Part shown: one piece after another, positions 24,067-33,295 of the stretch
How positions within the stretch are numbered: position 1 is the stretch's first letter
Layout of the letters: each line of letters starts with the position of its first letter
Assembly (NCBI RefSeq): GCF_052113705.1
Contig: NZ_JBGQOG010000027.1
Span: 1-44,697 of the forward strand
Length of the DNA stretch: 44,697 nt
Direction: 5' to 3'
Origin: JBGQOG01 sp052113705
GTDB taxonomy: Bacteria; Pseudomonadota; Alphaproteobacteria; Rhodobacterales; Rhodobacteraceae
The notes under the pieces: model-generated
Databases searched by the model: none
The model's input: only the letters and a program-made list of their open reading frames with translations
Told to the model about the DNA's origin: nothing
Translations under genes and position numbers: made by a program

Positions 24067-25769
24067 GGTGTGAACAGGCGTGCAATTTTGGCTCTGGCGC
24101 ACATTGTGTGATGTTTGACAGCTCCACTCCTACATTTGGCGCAGATGCTGAAGGGGATGATCATCATGACACGGCGTTTCGACACCAAGTTGTTGCCTGA
24201 AGGGCTTCGCGCCACCGGATACAGCGTGGACGGCGCGACCCTCGCGATTGACGCAGAAATTATGGAGGCGGAAGTAATTTGTCCGGGCTGCGGGCAGCGG
24301 TCCTCCCGTCGGCATGGACGTTATGTCCGGCACCTGATGGATTTTCCAGCGCATGGTCGCGCCGTTCAGGTGCGCTTATCGGTGCGACGGTTCCGCTGTG
24401 TCGCGTCGCACTGTTCCATCACGACTTTCAGCGAGAAAGTCCCGGATTGCCTTGCGTGCCGTCATGGTCGTCGGACCGGGCGATTTCAGGACCTCGTCGC
24501 CTACCTCGGCCGCGCGATGGGCGGTCGGCCAGCCCAGGCACTTGGACGCCGACTGCGGTTCGGTGTGAGCAAGGATACCTTCCTCCGCGGGGCTGCGTCA
24601 GGTGCGCGGACCATGGGCTCTGAACCACGCGCCATCGGGATCGATGACTGGGCCTGGCGCAAGGGACAGCGCTATGGAACGCTGATCTGAGATCTCGAAC
24701 GGCGGGCCGTCATCGACCTGCTGCCGGATCGCGAGCCAGCGACCGTCGCTGCCTGGCTGCGTCAGCATCCGCAGATCGAGGTCGTCGCGCGAGACCGGAA
24801 CGGCGGATACAGGCAGGCGATTTCCGAAGCGCTTCCTGATGCGACCCAAGTTGCCGACCGTTGGCATCTCCTGCAGAACGCGAGCGATGTGTTTCTGGCC
24901 GCCGTCCGTCGAGCCATGCCCATCATAAGAAGAACGGTCTGCAGCGCTGAACTGGATCCCGGCACTCTGACGGCAGCGGAACGCCTGCAATTCGAAGGCT
25001 TTCAGCGGCGTCAGAAAACCAACGTGCTGATCCAGCGGATGGGGGCCGAAGGCGTGCCCATCAAGCGGATCGTCCGGGTCACTGGTCTGAGCCGGGGCTT
25101 GGTTCGGCGCGTCCTGCGCGGCGAACGGGAAGACGTTTTCCGGCTGCGCCAAAGCAGCCTGACACCTTGGTTCCCGCTGCTCGAACAGCATTGGCAGGAC
25201 GGATGTCGCAATGGCGCCGAACTCTGGCGCCGGCTGCGAGCGCACGGATTCAAAGGAAGTCTCCGCGTGGTCGGCGAATGGGCCACGCGCCAGCGCCGAG
25301 CCGAGGCTGCCATCCCGCACGGCTCAGGCAAAAGTCCTCCGAGCCGCAAGATCGCCCGCATGATGACCTCTGGTCGGCACCACCTCTCGTTGACGGACAG
25401 CATATGCGTCGCGCAGATCGAACATGCTTTGCCGCAACTGGCGCAGGACCGTCGGCTCCTTGACGCCTTTACCTCCATGATCCGCAATGGCGAGGAGAGC
25501 GGGCTGGCAGCTTGGTTGGATCAAGCAAAGACGTCCGGACTGGCAGCCTTTGCGCGCGGACTCTCCGCCGATCTGGACGCGGTTGCGGCGGCGCTGCGCG
25601 AGCCTTGGTCCAACGGCCAGACAGAAGGCCAGATCAACAGGCTGAAGATGTTGAAACGGCAGATGTATGGCGCTGCAGGTATCGACCTTCTTCTGGCGCG
25701 CCTTCAGCATTCGGCATGACCGCGCCACAGAAATTGAGTCAGAGCCAAGATTGCCTGCCGATTGACACC
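24067..25769 (+). mobile_element. ISL3-family insertion sequence, about 1.7 kb, with long terminal inverted repeats
   Basis: The ends were found by comparing the flanks of the transposase: GGTGTGAACAGGCGTGCAAT at 24067 and, inverted, GGTGTCAATCGGCAGGCAAT ending at 25769. The similarity runs inward through TTGGCTCTG in both ends, roughly 33 of 44 positions in all. No 8-bp direct repeat is seen outside (left flank TGGAGAAA, right flank TGAATCGC), so one side has probably been rearranged since insertion. The right side abuts a broken sugar-binding-protein gene. Confidence 0.75.
24166..25719 (+). pseudogene. ISL3-family transposase with an in-frame TGA
   Basis: The start at 24166 (MTRRFDTKLLPEGLRATGYS) gives a single frame to 25719 broken only by TGA at 24688-24690. 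Domains: an N-terminal zinc ribbon (VICPGCGQRSSRRHGRYVRH), a helix-turn-helix region (LGRRLRFGVSKDTFLRG) and a DDE-type catalytic core beginning AIGIDDWAWRKGQRYGTLI, stop, DLERRAVIDLLPDREPATVA, then VVARDRNGGYRQAISEALPD and ATQVADRWHLLQNASDVFLA. The C terminus reads EPWSNGQTEGQINRLKMLKR. The sense codon lost was probably TGC or TGT, or a Val codon. Translation would stop after about 174 residues, so the copy should not move unaided. Confidence 0.85.
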
Positions 25770-25924
25770 TGAATCGCCGCCAGCGCATCGCGACCACCAT
25801 CGATGCCAGCGATCACCACCTTGTCGAGATCCATGCCCGAGGATTTGGTCGCCTGCAGCGCCCCGATCGCCATTTCATCAGCATTGTCATTACAGTGAAG
25901 CATCGTCACCGATATCGGCAACAA
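25770..25924 (-). pseudogene. Fragment of a periplasmic sugar-binding protein (ABC, RbsB-like)
   Basis: On the minus strand the text CNDNADEMAIGALQATKSSG followed by DKVVIAGIDGGRDALAAIQ matches the hinge and late-domain region of ribose/rhizopine-type binding proteins (NDxMAxGAxxA ... VVGIDG). It ends exactly at the ISL3 right terminus, and its upstream part is degraded (no start, stop codons before position 25930). About 50 of roughly 310 residues remain. The continuation is not found left of the IS, pointing to a deletion. Confidence 0.65.
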
Positions 25925-26017
25925 AGCCGCGAACTCTGCTCATCGGCCCCGCTATCGGAAAATCTTATACCCCCAGACCGGCTTTGCCCCAAGGCAGCCG
26001 GGAGAGACCGGCCTAAT

Positions 26018-26053
26018 CTGGATCAAAGCGCCGCAACCGGCGCCCTGATCCAG
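26018..26053 (+). promoter_or_regulatory. Strong 5'-UTR hairpin touching the aminotransferase ribosome-binding site
   Basis: CTGGATCA-AA-GCGCCG, loop CAAC, CGGCGC-CC-TGATCCAG: 8 bp plus 6 bp of perfect pairing with a 2x2 internal loop. The stem ends 1 nt before the GGAGG at 26055-26059 that serves the gene starting at 26064. There is no T-run, so a terminator is unlikely. It may be a protein-binding operator (whole 36-bp dyad) or a translational or mRNA-stability element. Confidence 0.55.
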
Positions 26054-26063
26054 TGGAGGCATG

Positions 26064-27272
26064 ATGACCCCGTTCCACCCCGCCAAGCGCGTTTCAGACA
26101 TCAAGATCTCGCCCACCACCGCCGCGGCGCAAAAGGTGCGCGAGTTGCAGGCCGCCGGACGCGACATCCTGAACCTGACCATCGGCGAGCCCGATTTCGA
26201 CACCCCGACCTCGATCAAGGATGCCGCCATCGCGGCGATTCAGGCGGGTGACACCAAATATACCTCGGTCAATGGCACCGTCGCGCTGCGCAAGGCGATC
26301 CAGCACGATTTCTCCGGCCGACTGGGTATCACCTGCGGGCTGGACCAGATCTGTGTGGGCGGCGGCGCCAAGCAGATCCTGTTCGTGGCGCTGATGGCCT
26401 CAGTCGAGAACGGCGGCGAGGTGATCATCCCCGCGCCCTATTGGGTGTCCTACCCCGATATGGTCGTTGCCAATGGCGGCACCCCGGTGATCGTGACCTG
26501 CCCCGAGACGCAGGACTTCAAGATCACCCCGGAACAACTGGAAGCAGCGATCACGCCGAACACCCGCTGGTTCATAATGAACTCGCCGTCGAACCCGACC
26601 GGCGTCGCCTATACCCCGCCGGAACTGCAAGCGCTCGGTGCGGTTCTGGCGCGCCACCCGCATGTCTGGGTGCTCTGTGATGAAATCTATGACCGGATCT
26701 GGTTTGCAGATTTCGCCGCCACCAGCATCGTCTCTGCCTGCCCGAAACTGGCCGAGCGCGCGCTGATGGTCAATGGCGTGTCGAAATCCCATGCGATGAC
26801 CGGCTGGCGCATCGGCTATGGCGTAGGCCCGCTGCCATTGATCAATGCGATCAACAAGTTGCAATCGCAGATGGCCTCTTGCCCTGCCTCGATGAGCCAG
26901 GCCGCCGCCGCGGTGGCGCTGACCGGCGACCAGGGCAGCGTGGCCGAGCAGGTCGCCGCCTATCGTCACCGCCGTGATCGCGCCGTGGCCCGGATCAATG
27001 CGATCCCCGGCCTGTCCTGCCGCCAGCCCGAGGGCGCCTTCTACCTTTACGCCAGCTGCGCCGGCGCCATCGGCAAGACCACCCCGGCTGGCAAGGTGAT
27101 CGCCAACGACCTCGACTTCGTTCTCTACCTGCTCGACGAAGCGGGCGTTGCCGCGGTGCATGGCGCGGCCTATGGGCTGGAGCCCTATTTCCGCATCTCG
27201 ACCGCCACCTCTGTCGAGATCATCGATGCTGCCTGTGACCGGATCGATGCCGCCTGCCGCGCGCTGGCCTGA
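26064..27272 (+). CDS. Class I pyridoxal-phosphate aminotransferase (aspartate/aromatic type)
   Basis: 402 aa. The start at 26064 (MTPFHPAKRVSDIKISPTTA) is preferred to the ATG 3 nt upstream because it leaves 4 nt after GGAGG. Fold-type I motifs: LNLTIGEPDFDTP, TKYTSVNGTVALRKAI, PAPYWVSYPDMV, FIMNSPSNPTG, VLCDEIYDRIWF (PLP Asp/Tyr), VNGVSKSHAMTGWRIGYG (the Lys of SKSHAMTGWR forms the Schiff base) and PYFRISTAT (substrate-carboxylate Arg). It resembles alphaproteobacterial AspB/AatA enzymes, which transfer amino groups between aspartate-like donors and 2-oxo acids. It stands before the LysR gene and the Liv/Hyu cluster, where it could remove the amino group freed by ring opening; this link is inference. 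Confidence 0.88.
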   Translation: MTPFHPAKRVSDIKISPTTAAAQKVRELQAAGRDILNLTIGEPDFDTPTSIKDAAIAAIQAGDTKYTSVNGTVALRKAIQHDFSGRLGITCGLDQICVGGGAKQILFVALMASVENGGEVIIPAPYWVSYPDMVVANGGTPVIVTCPETQDFKITPEQLEAAITPNTRWFIMNSPSNPTGVAYTPPELQALGAVLARHPHVWVLCDEIYDRIWFADFAATSIVSACPKLAERALMVNGVSKSHAMTGWRIGYGVGPLPLINAINKLQSQMASCPASMSQAAAAVALTGDQGSVAEQVAAYRHRRDRAVARINAIPGLSCRQPEGAFYLYASCAGAIGKTTPAGKVIANDLDFVLYLLDEAGVAAVHGAAYGLEPYFRISTATSVEIIDAACDRIDAACRALA

Positions 27273-27358
27273 TCCCCTCCCCATTGAGTTGGCCCGCCGG
27301 GGCGCGCGGTTCATCTGCGTGCCCCGTGCCGATTTGGGCCCGGGCCGGTTACGGCGAT

Positions 27359-27384
27359 GCCGGTGGCCCCACACCCGGCCTTTT
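27359..27384 (+). terminator. Weak hairpin with T-run after the aminotransferase
   Basis: GCCGG (27359-27363) pairs with CCGGC (27375-27379), followed by CTTTTGG. The stem is short; it is a possible terminator between the aminotransferase and the LysR gene. Confidence 0.3.
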
Positions 27385-27455
27385 GGATGACTATTGGTTT
27401 TCGATATGGCGCGCTATGATGCCCCCCGGCGTCCCGCCCGAATTGAGGAACCAGA

Positions 27456-28394
27456 GTGATCATTGATTTCCGCAAGCTGCAGAGCTTTGTCAAAATCGTC
27501 GACGCGGGCAGCATCTCGCGCGCGGCGGGGCTATTGAACACCGCGCAACCGGCGCTCAGCCAGCAGATCGCGGCGCTCGAACAGCACTTCGGCCAGCAAC
27601 TGCTGATCCGCTCGAACAGCGGCGTTTCGGCAACGCAGGCCGGGCTGGTACTCTATCGCCATGCGCAATTCATGCTGAAGCATCTGGAGCAGGTGACACT
27701 TGACGTGAGCCGCGCCTCCGAGGCGCTGGCCGGCCATGTCTCGATCGGTCTGGCCACCTATTCTACCACCTCGACGCTGTCGCTGCCGATCATTCAGGAG
27801 GTCCGCCGCCTGCATCCGGGCATTACCATCCATATCAACGACAGCTTCGGCCAGATCCTCAGCGAGTTGGTGATGAGCGGCCGGATGGATATGGCGGTGA
27901 TCTATGCCAGTCAGCCGATCAAGGGCACCCATCTGCAACCCCTGTTCTCCGAGGAACTGTTTCTGGTCACCGGCCCGGCATTTCCCGCCGATCACTTCGG
28001 CCCCGGCCCGGTCGAGTTGCGGCACCTGGCCGAGGTGCCGTTGGTCCTGCCCGGCCGCGGCCATTTCCTGCGCAAGCTGATCGACGAGGCCTTTGGCCGC
28101 GCCCGGATCACCCCGGAAGTTGTCGCCGAGATCGAATCCGTGGCGGCGCTGGCGGCGGCGGTGCGGTCAGGTATCGGGGCGTCGATTCTGCCTATGTCGG
28201 TGGCCAGTGGCACCGCGGGTCTGGAAGGCGCGCGGATCCATCAGCTGGTGAAACCGGCGATTCAGGCCAATGTCTCGCTCTGCACCCCCGACCCCACGCC
28301 AATGAGCGAACCAGCCCTGGCAGTGAAGGCAGTGCTACTGAAAGTCGTGGCCGAGCTGATGGAACAGACCCATGCCGGGCTGAGCGCCATCTGA
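27456..28394 (+). CDS. LysR-family transcriptional regulator (Nac-like)
   Basis: 312 aa from a GTG at 27456 with GAGGA 6 nt upstream. The N-terminal winged helix spans about residues 1-60 (MIIDFRKLQSFVKIVDAGSI, then AALEQHFGQQLLIRSNSGVS), followed by a linker helix and a periplasmic-binding-like effector domain (GHVSIGLATYSTTSTLSLPI, DMAVIYASQPIKGTHLQPLF, VAALAAAVRSGIGASILPMS). The domain layout and PMSVASG-like strand resemble Nac and benzoate/ring-acid LysR regulators. It is transcribed in the same direction as the transporter operon that begins 172 nt downstream, whose expression it probably controls together with its own. No clear T-N11-A box was picked out with confidence. Confidence 0.85.
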   Translation: MIIDFRKLQSFVKIVDAGSISRAAGLLNTAQPALSQQIAALEQHFGQQLLIRSNSGVSATQAGLVLYRHAQFMLKHLEQVTLDVSRASEALAGHVSIGLATYSTTSTLSLPIIQEVRRLHPGITIHINDSFGQILSELVMSGRMDMAVIYASQPIKGTHLQPLFSEELFLVTGPAFPADHFGPGPVELRHLAEVPLVLPGRGHFLRKLIDEAFGRARITPEVVAEIESVAALAAAVRSGIGASILPMSVASGTAGLEGARIHQLVKPAIQANVSLCTPDPTPMSEPALAVKAVLLKVVAELMEQTHAGLSAI

Positions 28395-28566
28395 TCGATC
28401 ACAGACCAACGCGCCCGCCATAAGAAAATCGAATACGCCTAGATGGGCTATGTTTTGGGAAAAGCCGCGTGCCTGCGTCACCGTGGGCATGTGGCAATCT
28501 GATGACAACGACCATCGCGCCATCGGCATATCCGCCGAATCCTTCACTGAACAACGGGGAAGAATA

Positions 28567-29748
28567 ATGAATACCACTTTTGCTTATCGCCACATGGCGC
28601 GCGCCAGTGTCCTGGCGATCTGTGCCGCCCTCGCCCTCCCGGCTTTCGCCGAGGAAGCGCCGATCAAGATCGGCCTCGTCTCGCCCAATTCCGGCGCCAA
28701 TGCCCGTTATGGTACCTTCGCACAGCGCGGCGCCGAACTGGCCGCCAAGGAAATCAATGATGCCGGCGGTATTGACGGCCGCAAAGTCGAAATCATCCCC
28801 GCCGACAGCGTCTGCACCCCGGTCGAGGGCGTCTCGGCGACGCAACGCCTGCTGAATCAGGACAAGGTCGACTTCATCATCGGCGACATCTGCTCCTCGG
28901 TCACGCTGGCGATGCAGCCGCTGGTCGAAGAAGCCAAGGTCGTGCTGGTCAATGCCGCCTCCTCGAACCCGCAGATCACCTACAAGGCGGGTGTCGGCGG
29001 CTACAAATATTCGTTCCGCAACTACCCGACCGACGAGATTCGCGCGCTGTCGGTGGCGAAATATGCCACCGAAAAGGGCCTGAAGAAATTCGCCGTGCTC
29101 TCGGTGGATAGCGACTATGGCCGCGGCGCCATCGATTTCACCAAGAAATACATCGCCGATCTCGGCGTCGAACTGGTCTCGGAAGATTATTACAAAGAGG
29201 GCGAGGTAGATTTCCGCGCCGTGCTGACCAAGATCCGCACCTCGGGTGCCGATGCGATCTTGATGTATGGTCTGGCCGATACCACCCCGATCGTCGCGCG
29301 GCAGATGATCGAGACCGGCCTTGCGGGCAAGCTGCCACTGATCGGCAACGGTGAATTCTCGGCCGCGGCCACCATCGAAGCCGCGCCGAAGGCGATGGAA
29401 AATGCCATCGAAGCCGCCGCTTGGCTGCCCGCCTATGACAGCGAAGGCTCGAAAGCTTTCGTGAGCACCTATGAGGCCGCCTATGACGGCGAAGAGCCGA
29501 ACAACCACGCCTATGGCCATTGGGAAACCGTGCATCTGCTGGCCCAGGCGATCGACGAGGCCGACAGCACCGACAGCGATGCCGTGGTGGCCGCGCTGGA
29601 AAAGGTGAAATTCGAAGGCCCGATGGGCGAGATCACCTTTGACGATCACCACCAGGCGATCCGCCCGATGCTGCTGCTGGAAATCAAGGACAGCGCTCCG
29701 GTGGTGACCGGCTCGGTCGCGGGTGTCGTCGATTACACCGCGAACTGA
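28567..29748 (+). CDS. Branched-chain-type ABC transporter substrate-binding protein
   Basis: 393 aa. The start at 28567 (MNTTFAYRHMARASVLAICA) has GGGGAAG upstream and gives a signal peptide cleaved after ALPAFA. The mature protein is a LivK/amide-type binding protein (Peripla_BP_6): IKIGLVSPNSGANARYGTFA, RGAELAAKEINDAGGIDGRK, DFIIGDICSSVTLAMQPLVE, LVNAASSNPQITYKAG, FAVLSVDSDYGRGAIDFTKK and DAILMYGLADTTPIVARQMI. It delivers a ligand, not necessarily a branched-chain amino acid, to the LivHMGF complex encoded directly downstream. The hydantoinase-like genes in the same operon suggest an amide or heterocyclic ligand. Confidence 0.9.
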   Translation: MNTTFAYRHMARASVLAICAALALPAFAEEAPIKIGLVSPNSGANARYGTFAQRGAELAAKEINDAGGIDGRKVEIIPADSVCTPVEGVSATQRLLNQDKVDFIIGDICSSVTLAMQPLVEEAKVVLVNAASSNPQITYKAGVGGYKYSFRNYPTDEIRALSVAKYATEKGLKKFAVLSVDSDYGRGAIDFTKKYIADLGVELVSEDYYKEGEVDFRAVLTKIRTSGADAILMYGLADTTPIVARQMIETGLAGKLPLIGNGEFSAAATIEAAPKAMENAIEAAAWLPAYDSEGSKAFVSTYEAAYDGEEPNNHAYGHWETVHLLAQAIDEADSTDSDAVVAALEKVKFEGPMGEITFDDHHQAIRPMLLLEIKDSAPVVTGSVAGVVDYTAN

Positions 29749-29774
29749 GAACTTGAGGGTAAGGCGGTAACGCG

Positions 29775-30644
29775 ATGTATATCCTGATTGAACAGATCCT
29801 GAATGGTGTGTCGACCGGCGCGGTCTACGCCATTGTCGCGGTCGGCATGACCATGATCTTTGGCGTCCTGCGGGCGATCAACTTCGCGCATGGCGAATAT
29901 TACATGCTCGGCACCTTCGGGGGATGGTATGCGACCAGCGCGCTTGGCCTGCCTTACCCTGCCGCCATCCTTGTCGGGGTGGCGGTGACCATGCTGATCG
30001 CCTATGGCATCGGCAAGCTGGTCATGGAACGGATGATCGGCGTGCCGGTCGAGGCGAGCGTGGTGGCCACGCTCGGGGTCTCGCTCGTGCTGCAAAACAG
30101 CGTGATCCTGATCTTCGGCGGCAGCTACAAGTTCTTCTCGGCAGGCTATATCGAGCCGGTTTTCTTCGGCGATATCGGCATTGCCCAGCAGCGGCTCCTG
30201 ATCATCCTGGTCTGTGCGCTGGTCTTCCTCGGGCTCGAATTGCTGGTCGGTTTCAGCCGGATCGGCAAGGCGATGCGCGCCGTGTCGCAAAACATCGAAG
30301 CCTGCGAAGTTGTGGGGATCGACGTGAAAAAGGTCGTGCTGTCGACCTTTGTCCTCGGCACCGGCCTAGCCGCCTTTTCGGGCGTGCTGACCGCGCCGGT
30401 CAACGTCTCGGTCTATGGCGGCATGGGTGAGATCATCACCTTCAAGACCCTGCCGATCATCGTGATGGGCGGCCTGGGCAATGTGCGCGGCACGCTGGTC
30501 GCGGCGCTGATCCTGGGCATCGCCGAGACCGTGGTGGCGGGCTACTTCGGCCTTCAATACCGCGACTCGGTCGGCTTCATCACCCTCATCCTGATGCTCC
30601 TGTGGCGTCCGCATGGGCTCTTCTCGTCGAAGGCGCGGTTCTGA
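29775..30644 (+). CDS. livH: Branched-chain-type ABC permease LivH
   Basis: 289 aa with about 8 membrane helices. Family text: QILNGVSTGAVYAIVAVGMT, MIFGVLRAINFAHGEYYMLG (the LivH signature), SRIGKAMRAVSQNIEACEVV-GIDVKKV (the cytoplasmic EAA-like loop that contacts the ATPases), GGMGEIITFKTLPIIVMGGL-GNVRGTLVAALILGIAE and LLWRPHGLFSSKARF. It begins 26 nt after the binding-protein gene. With LivM it forms the transmembrane channel. Confidence 0.93.
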   Translation: MYILIEQILNGVSTGAVYAIVAVGMTMIFGVLRAINFAHGEYYMLGTFGGWYATSALGLPYPAAILVGVAVTMLIAYGIGKLVMERMIGVPVEASVVATLGVSLVLQNSVILIFGGSYKFFSAGYIEPVFFGDIGIAQQRLLIILVCALVFLGLELLVGFSRIGKAMRAVSQNIEACEVVGIDVKKVVLSTFVLGTGLAAFSGVLTAPVNVSVYGGMGEIITFKTLPIIVMGGLGNVRGTLVAALILGIAETVVAGYFGLQYRDSVGFITLILMLLWRPHGLFSSKARF

Positions 30645-30717
30645 CCGGCCCCCATCAGACGGCGGCGCCGTCCCCTTCCTTCCCCGGCGCCGCCCTCCAT
30701 TCCCAGAGAGACACCTG

Positions 30718-31731
30718 ATGACGAATTCCCCCCTTTCCCCTGCCACGGCTGCCGCCCCCGGGCGCGCGCTGCGGCTGCCGATCGCGATCGGCCTGGCGGT
30801 GGTGGCGCTCGCTGCACCGATGGTGCTGGGCACCTATGCCGTCCATGCGCTGGTGATCGCCATGATCTTCCTGCTGCCCGCGCATGGGCTGAACCTTCTT
30901 GTCGGTTACACCGGCATGCTGTCACTGGCCCAGGCTGCCTTCTTCGGGCTGGGCGCCTATGTCTCGGCCCTGATGTCGCTGCATCTGGGCACCTCGTTCC
31001 CGGTCAACATCGTGGTGGCCACGGTCGCCGCCGGGATCATCGCCATCCCGGTCGGCATCCCGGCACTGCGGCTGCGCACAACCTCTTTCGTGATGTGTAC
31101 CCTGGGCTTCGTTATCATCAGCCAGGCGGTGTCGAAGAACTGGATCAGCGTCACCCGCGGCGACATGGGCCTGTCGAATGTCGCGAAACCCGTGCTGAGC
31201 CTTGGCGGCTACAGCTGGACCGCGAACAACCCGGTCGAGACCTATTACCTCGCTCTGGGCCTTGCCGCGCTCGCCACCTGGATCTTCTGGCTGATCGTGC
31301 GCTCGCCCGCTGGCCGCAATTTCATCGCGATCCGCGAAAATGAAATTCTGGCGGAATCGCTGGGCGTGCCGACCTGGAAATACCGTCTGGCCGCCTTTGT
31401 CATAGCCGCCGGTTTTGCCGGGGCCGGGGGCAGCCTCTATGTGCACTACATCTCGGTCGCCAGCCCGCTGATGTTCCAGACGCTCTATACCACCACCATG
31501 CTGATCATCGTGCTGGGCGGCGGTGCGGGCTCGATCTCGGGCGTGATCTTCGGCGCCATCCTGTTCGTGGCACTTTCCGAAGGGCTGCGCGTCGCGCCGG
31601 AACTGCGGATGATTGCCTATGGGCTCTGCCTCCTGATCCTCGTCTTCCGCTTCCCGCAGGGCTTTGCCCCCTATCTGCAAAAGGCCTGGGACTGGGCCGG
31701 TGGCCAGAAGAAAAAGGAGGGCAGCGCATGA
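30718..31731 (+). CDS. livM: Branched-chain-type ABC permease LivM
   Basis: 337 aa. The start ATG at 30718 (MTNSPLSPATAAAPGRALRL) has AGAGAG upstream; earlier in-frame codons lie in the GC-rich gap after livH. It has about 9-10 membrane helices. Family text: LLPAHGLNLLVGYTGMLSLA-QAAFFGLGAYVSAL, GRNFIAIRENEILAESLGVP (ATPase-coupling loop), FAGAGGSLYVHYISVASPLM and IIVLGGGAGSISGVIFGAIL. It partners LivH. Its stop overlaps the livG start as ATGA (31728-31731). Confidence 0.92.
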   Translation: MTNSPLSPATAAAPGRALRLPIAIGLAVVALAAPMVLGTYAVHALVIAMIFLLPAHGLNLLVGYTGMLSLAQAAFFGLGAYVSALMSLHLGTSFPVNIVVATVAAGIIAIPVGIPALRLRTTSFVMCTLGFVIISQAVSKNWISVTRGDMGLSNVAKPVLSLGGYSWTANNPVETYYLALGLAALATWIFWLIVRSPAGRNFIAIRENEILAESLGVPTWKYRLAAFVIAAGFAGAGGSLYVHYISVASPLMFQTLYTTTMLIIVLGGGAGSISGVIFGAILFVALSEGLRVAPELRMIAYGLCLLILVFRFPQGFAPYLQKAWDWAGGQKKKEGSA

Positions 31732-32501
31732 GCGGCAAGGTTTCCGTTCTTGATATCCGCGGCCTGACCAAGAGCTATGGCGCGGTGAAAGCGGTGGATG
31801 CGGTAGATCTGCACATCGACCACGGCGAGATCCTGGGCCTGATCGGCCCGAACGGCTCGGGCAAGTCGACCTTCTTCGATTGCGCCACTGGCCTTTCCAC
31901 CCCCGACAGCGGCACGGTCACGCTCGAAGGTCTGGACATCACCAACTGGTCGCTGAACCGCATCGCTCGCGAAGGCCGGATGCTCCGCAGCTTCCAGAAG
32001 ACCGTGGTGTTCAAAAAGCTGAACATCGAGGAAAACCTGGTGATCGCCGGGCAGATGTTCACCTTTCCGAACGTGCTCTCGACCTTTGGCATCGGCCGCG
32101 GCACCCGCAACCGGGTAGAGGGTCTGCGCAAACACGCCCGCGAACTGATCGAGCTGACCGGCCTTGGCCATGTCGCGCATATGGCGGCGGGCAATCTCTC
32201 GGGCGGCCAGCAAAAGCTGATCCAGTTCGCTTCGATGCTGATGCCCGATCCGCGGCTGATCATGCTGGATGAGCCGATGGCGGGGATCAACCCCAAGCTG
32301 ATCGAGCGGGTGGTGGATACGATCCGCTACGCCAACCGCGAAATGGGCGTCAGCTTCCTAATCATCGAGCACAACATCGATGTCGTTACGAGCCTGTGCT
32401 CGCGCGCCATCGTGCTCGACCAGGGCCGTAAGCTCTGCGAGGGCACCCCGGCCGAGGTGATCGCCAACAAACATGTGCGGGAGGCCTATCTTGGTGGCTG
32501 A
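31728..32501 (+). CDS. livG: Branched-chain-type ABC transporter ATPase LivG
   Basis: 257 aa cytoplasmic ATPase. Walker A GLIGPNGSGKSTFFDCATGL, signature NLSGGQQKLIQFASML, Walker B DPRLIMLDEPMAGINPKL and H-loop FLIIEHNIDVVTSLCSRAIV are all intact. The C-terminal LCEGTPAEVIANKHVREAYL is the LivG-specific end. It is translationally coupled to livM and overlaps the start of livF. Confidence 0.95.
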   Translation: MSGKVSVLDIRGLTKSYGAVKAVDAVDLHIDHGEILGLIGPNGSGKSTFFDCATGLSTPDSGTVTLEGLDITNWSLNRIAREGRMLRSFQKTVVFKKLNIEENLVIAGQMFTFPNVLSTFGIGRGTRNRVEGLRKHARELIELTGLGHVAHMAAGNLSGGQQKLIQFASMLMPDPRLIMLDEPMAGINPKLIERVVDTIRYANREMGVSFLIIEHNIDVVTSLCSRAIVLDQGRKLCEGTPAEVIANKHVREAYLGG

Positions 32502-33252
32502 CAACATCACCCTGTCGCTTCGCGACCTGCGCGCGGGCTATGCCACGCTCGACATTCTGAACGGCGTCACGCTCGATGTGCCGCAGGGCCAGTTCGTCGC
32601 CCTGATGGGACCGAACGGCGCCGGGAAATCCACCTTGCTGAAGACGATCTTTGGCATGACCACCTTCAAGGGCGGCGCGATCACCTGGCAGGGCCGCGAC
32701 ATCGGAGGCGCCTCGACCCGCAGCATCCTAGGCAGCGGCATTTCCTATGTGCCGCAGGGACGCTGCAACTTCCCGCTGATGACGGTGCAGGAAAACCTTG
32801 AAATGGCGGCCTACACGATCCGCGATGACAAGGTGAAGACCGACCGCGATTATGTCTACGAGCTGTTCCCCTCGCTGAAAAAGCGCCGCGGCACGCTGGC
32901 GGGCAATTTGTCGGGCGGCGAACAGCAATTGCTCGAAGTGGCAATGGCGGTGCTGCAACGTCCGAAAATGCTGCTGGTCGATGAACCCTCGGTCGGGCTT
33001 TCGCCCGCGGCGGTCGGCATCGTCTTCGACGAGCTGCTGCGGTTGCGCGATACCGGCTTGACCATCCTGCTGGTCGAGCAAAACACCCGCAAGGCGATGG
33101 AGGTCGCCGATCGCGCGGTGATCCTACGCCTCGGCGAAGTGATCTGGGACGGCAAACCCGCCGAGATTTCGCATGACGAACTGGGCGAGCTGTTCCTGAC
33201 CGGCAAGATGCGCAGCGAAACCGCTGGCCATACGGAAACGCTATTGCCGTAG
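32494..33252 (+). CDS. livF: Branched-chain-type ABC transporter ATPase LivF
   Basis: 252 aa. A GTG at 32494 (VADNITLSLRDLRAGYATLD) is taken as the start, with GGGAGG 9 nt upstream; TTG at 32491 or ATG at 32473 are alternatives. It overlaps livG by 8 nt. Walker A LMGPNGAGKSTLLKTIFGMT, signature NLSGGEQQLLEVAMAVLQRP, Walker B MLLVDEPSVGLSPA and ILLVEQNTRKAMEVADRAVI are intact. It forms the nucleotide-binding heterodimer with LivG. Confidence 0.95.
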   Translation: MADNITLSLRDLRAGYATLDILNGVTLDVPQGQFVALMGPNGAGKSTLLKTIFGMTTFKGGAITWQGRDIGGASTRSILGSGISYVPQGRCNFPLMTVQENLEMAAYTIRDDKVKTDRDYVYELFPSLKKRRGTLAGNLSGGEQQLLEVAMAVLQRPKMLLVDEPSVGLSPAAVGIVFDELLRLRDTGLTILLVEQNTRKAMEVADRAVILRLGEVIWDGKPAEISHDELGELFLTGKMRSETAGHTETLLP

Positions 33253-33295
33253 ACAAAGCCCCTGTTGGCCCGCGCCGGGCACGCCCCGCTAGACT

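Noticed and set aside
24688..24690. In-frame TGA in the ISL3 transposase read as selenocysteine
   Set aside because: No SECIS-like hairpin was evident, and transposases of this family do not use selenocysteine; a nonsense mutation is simpler.
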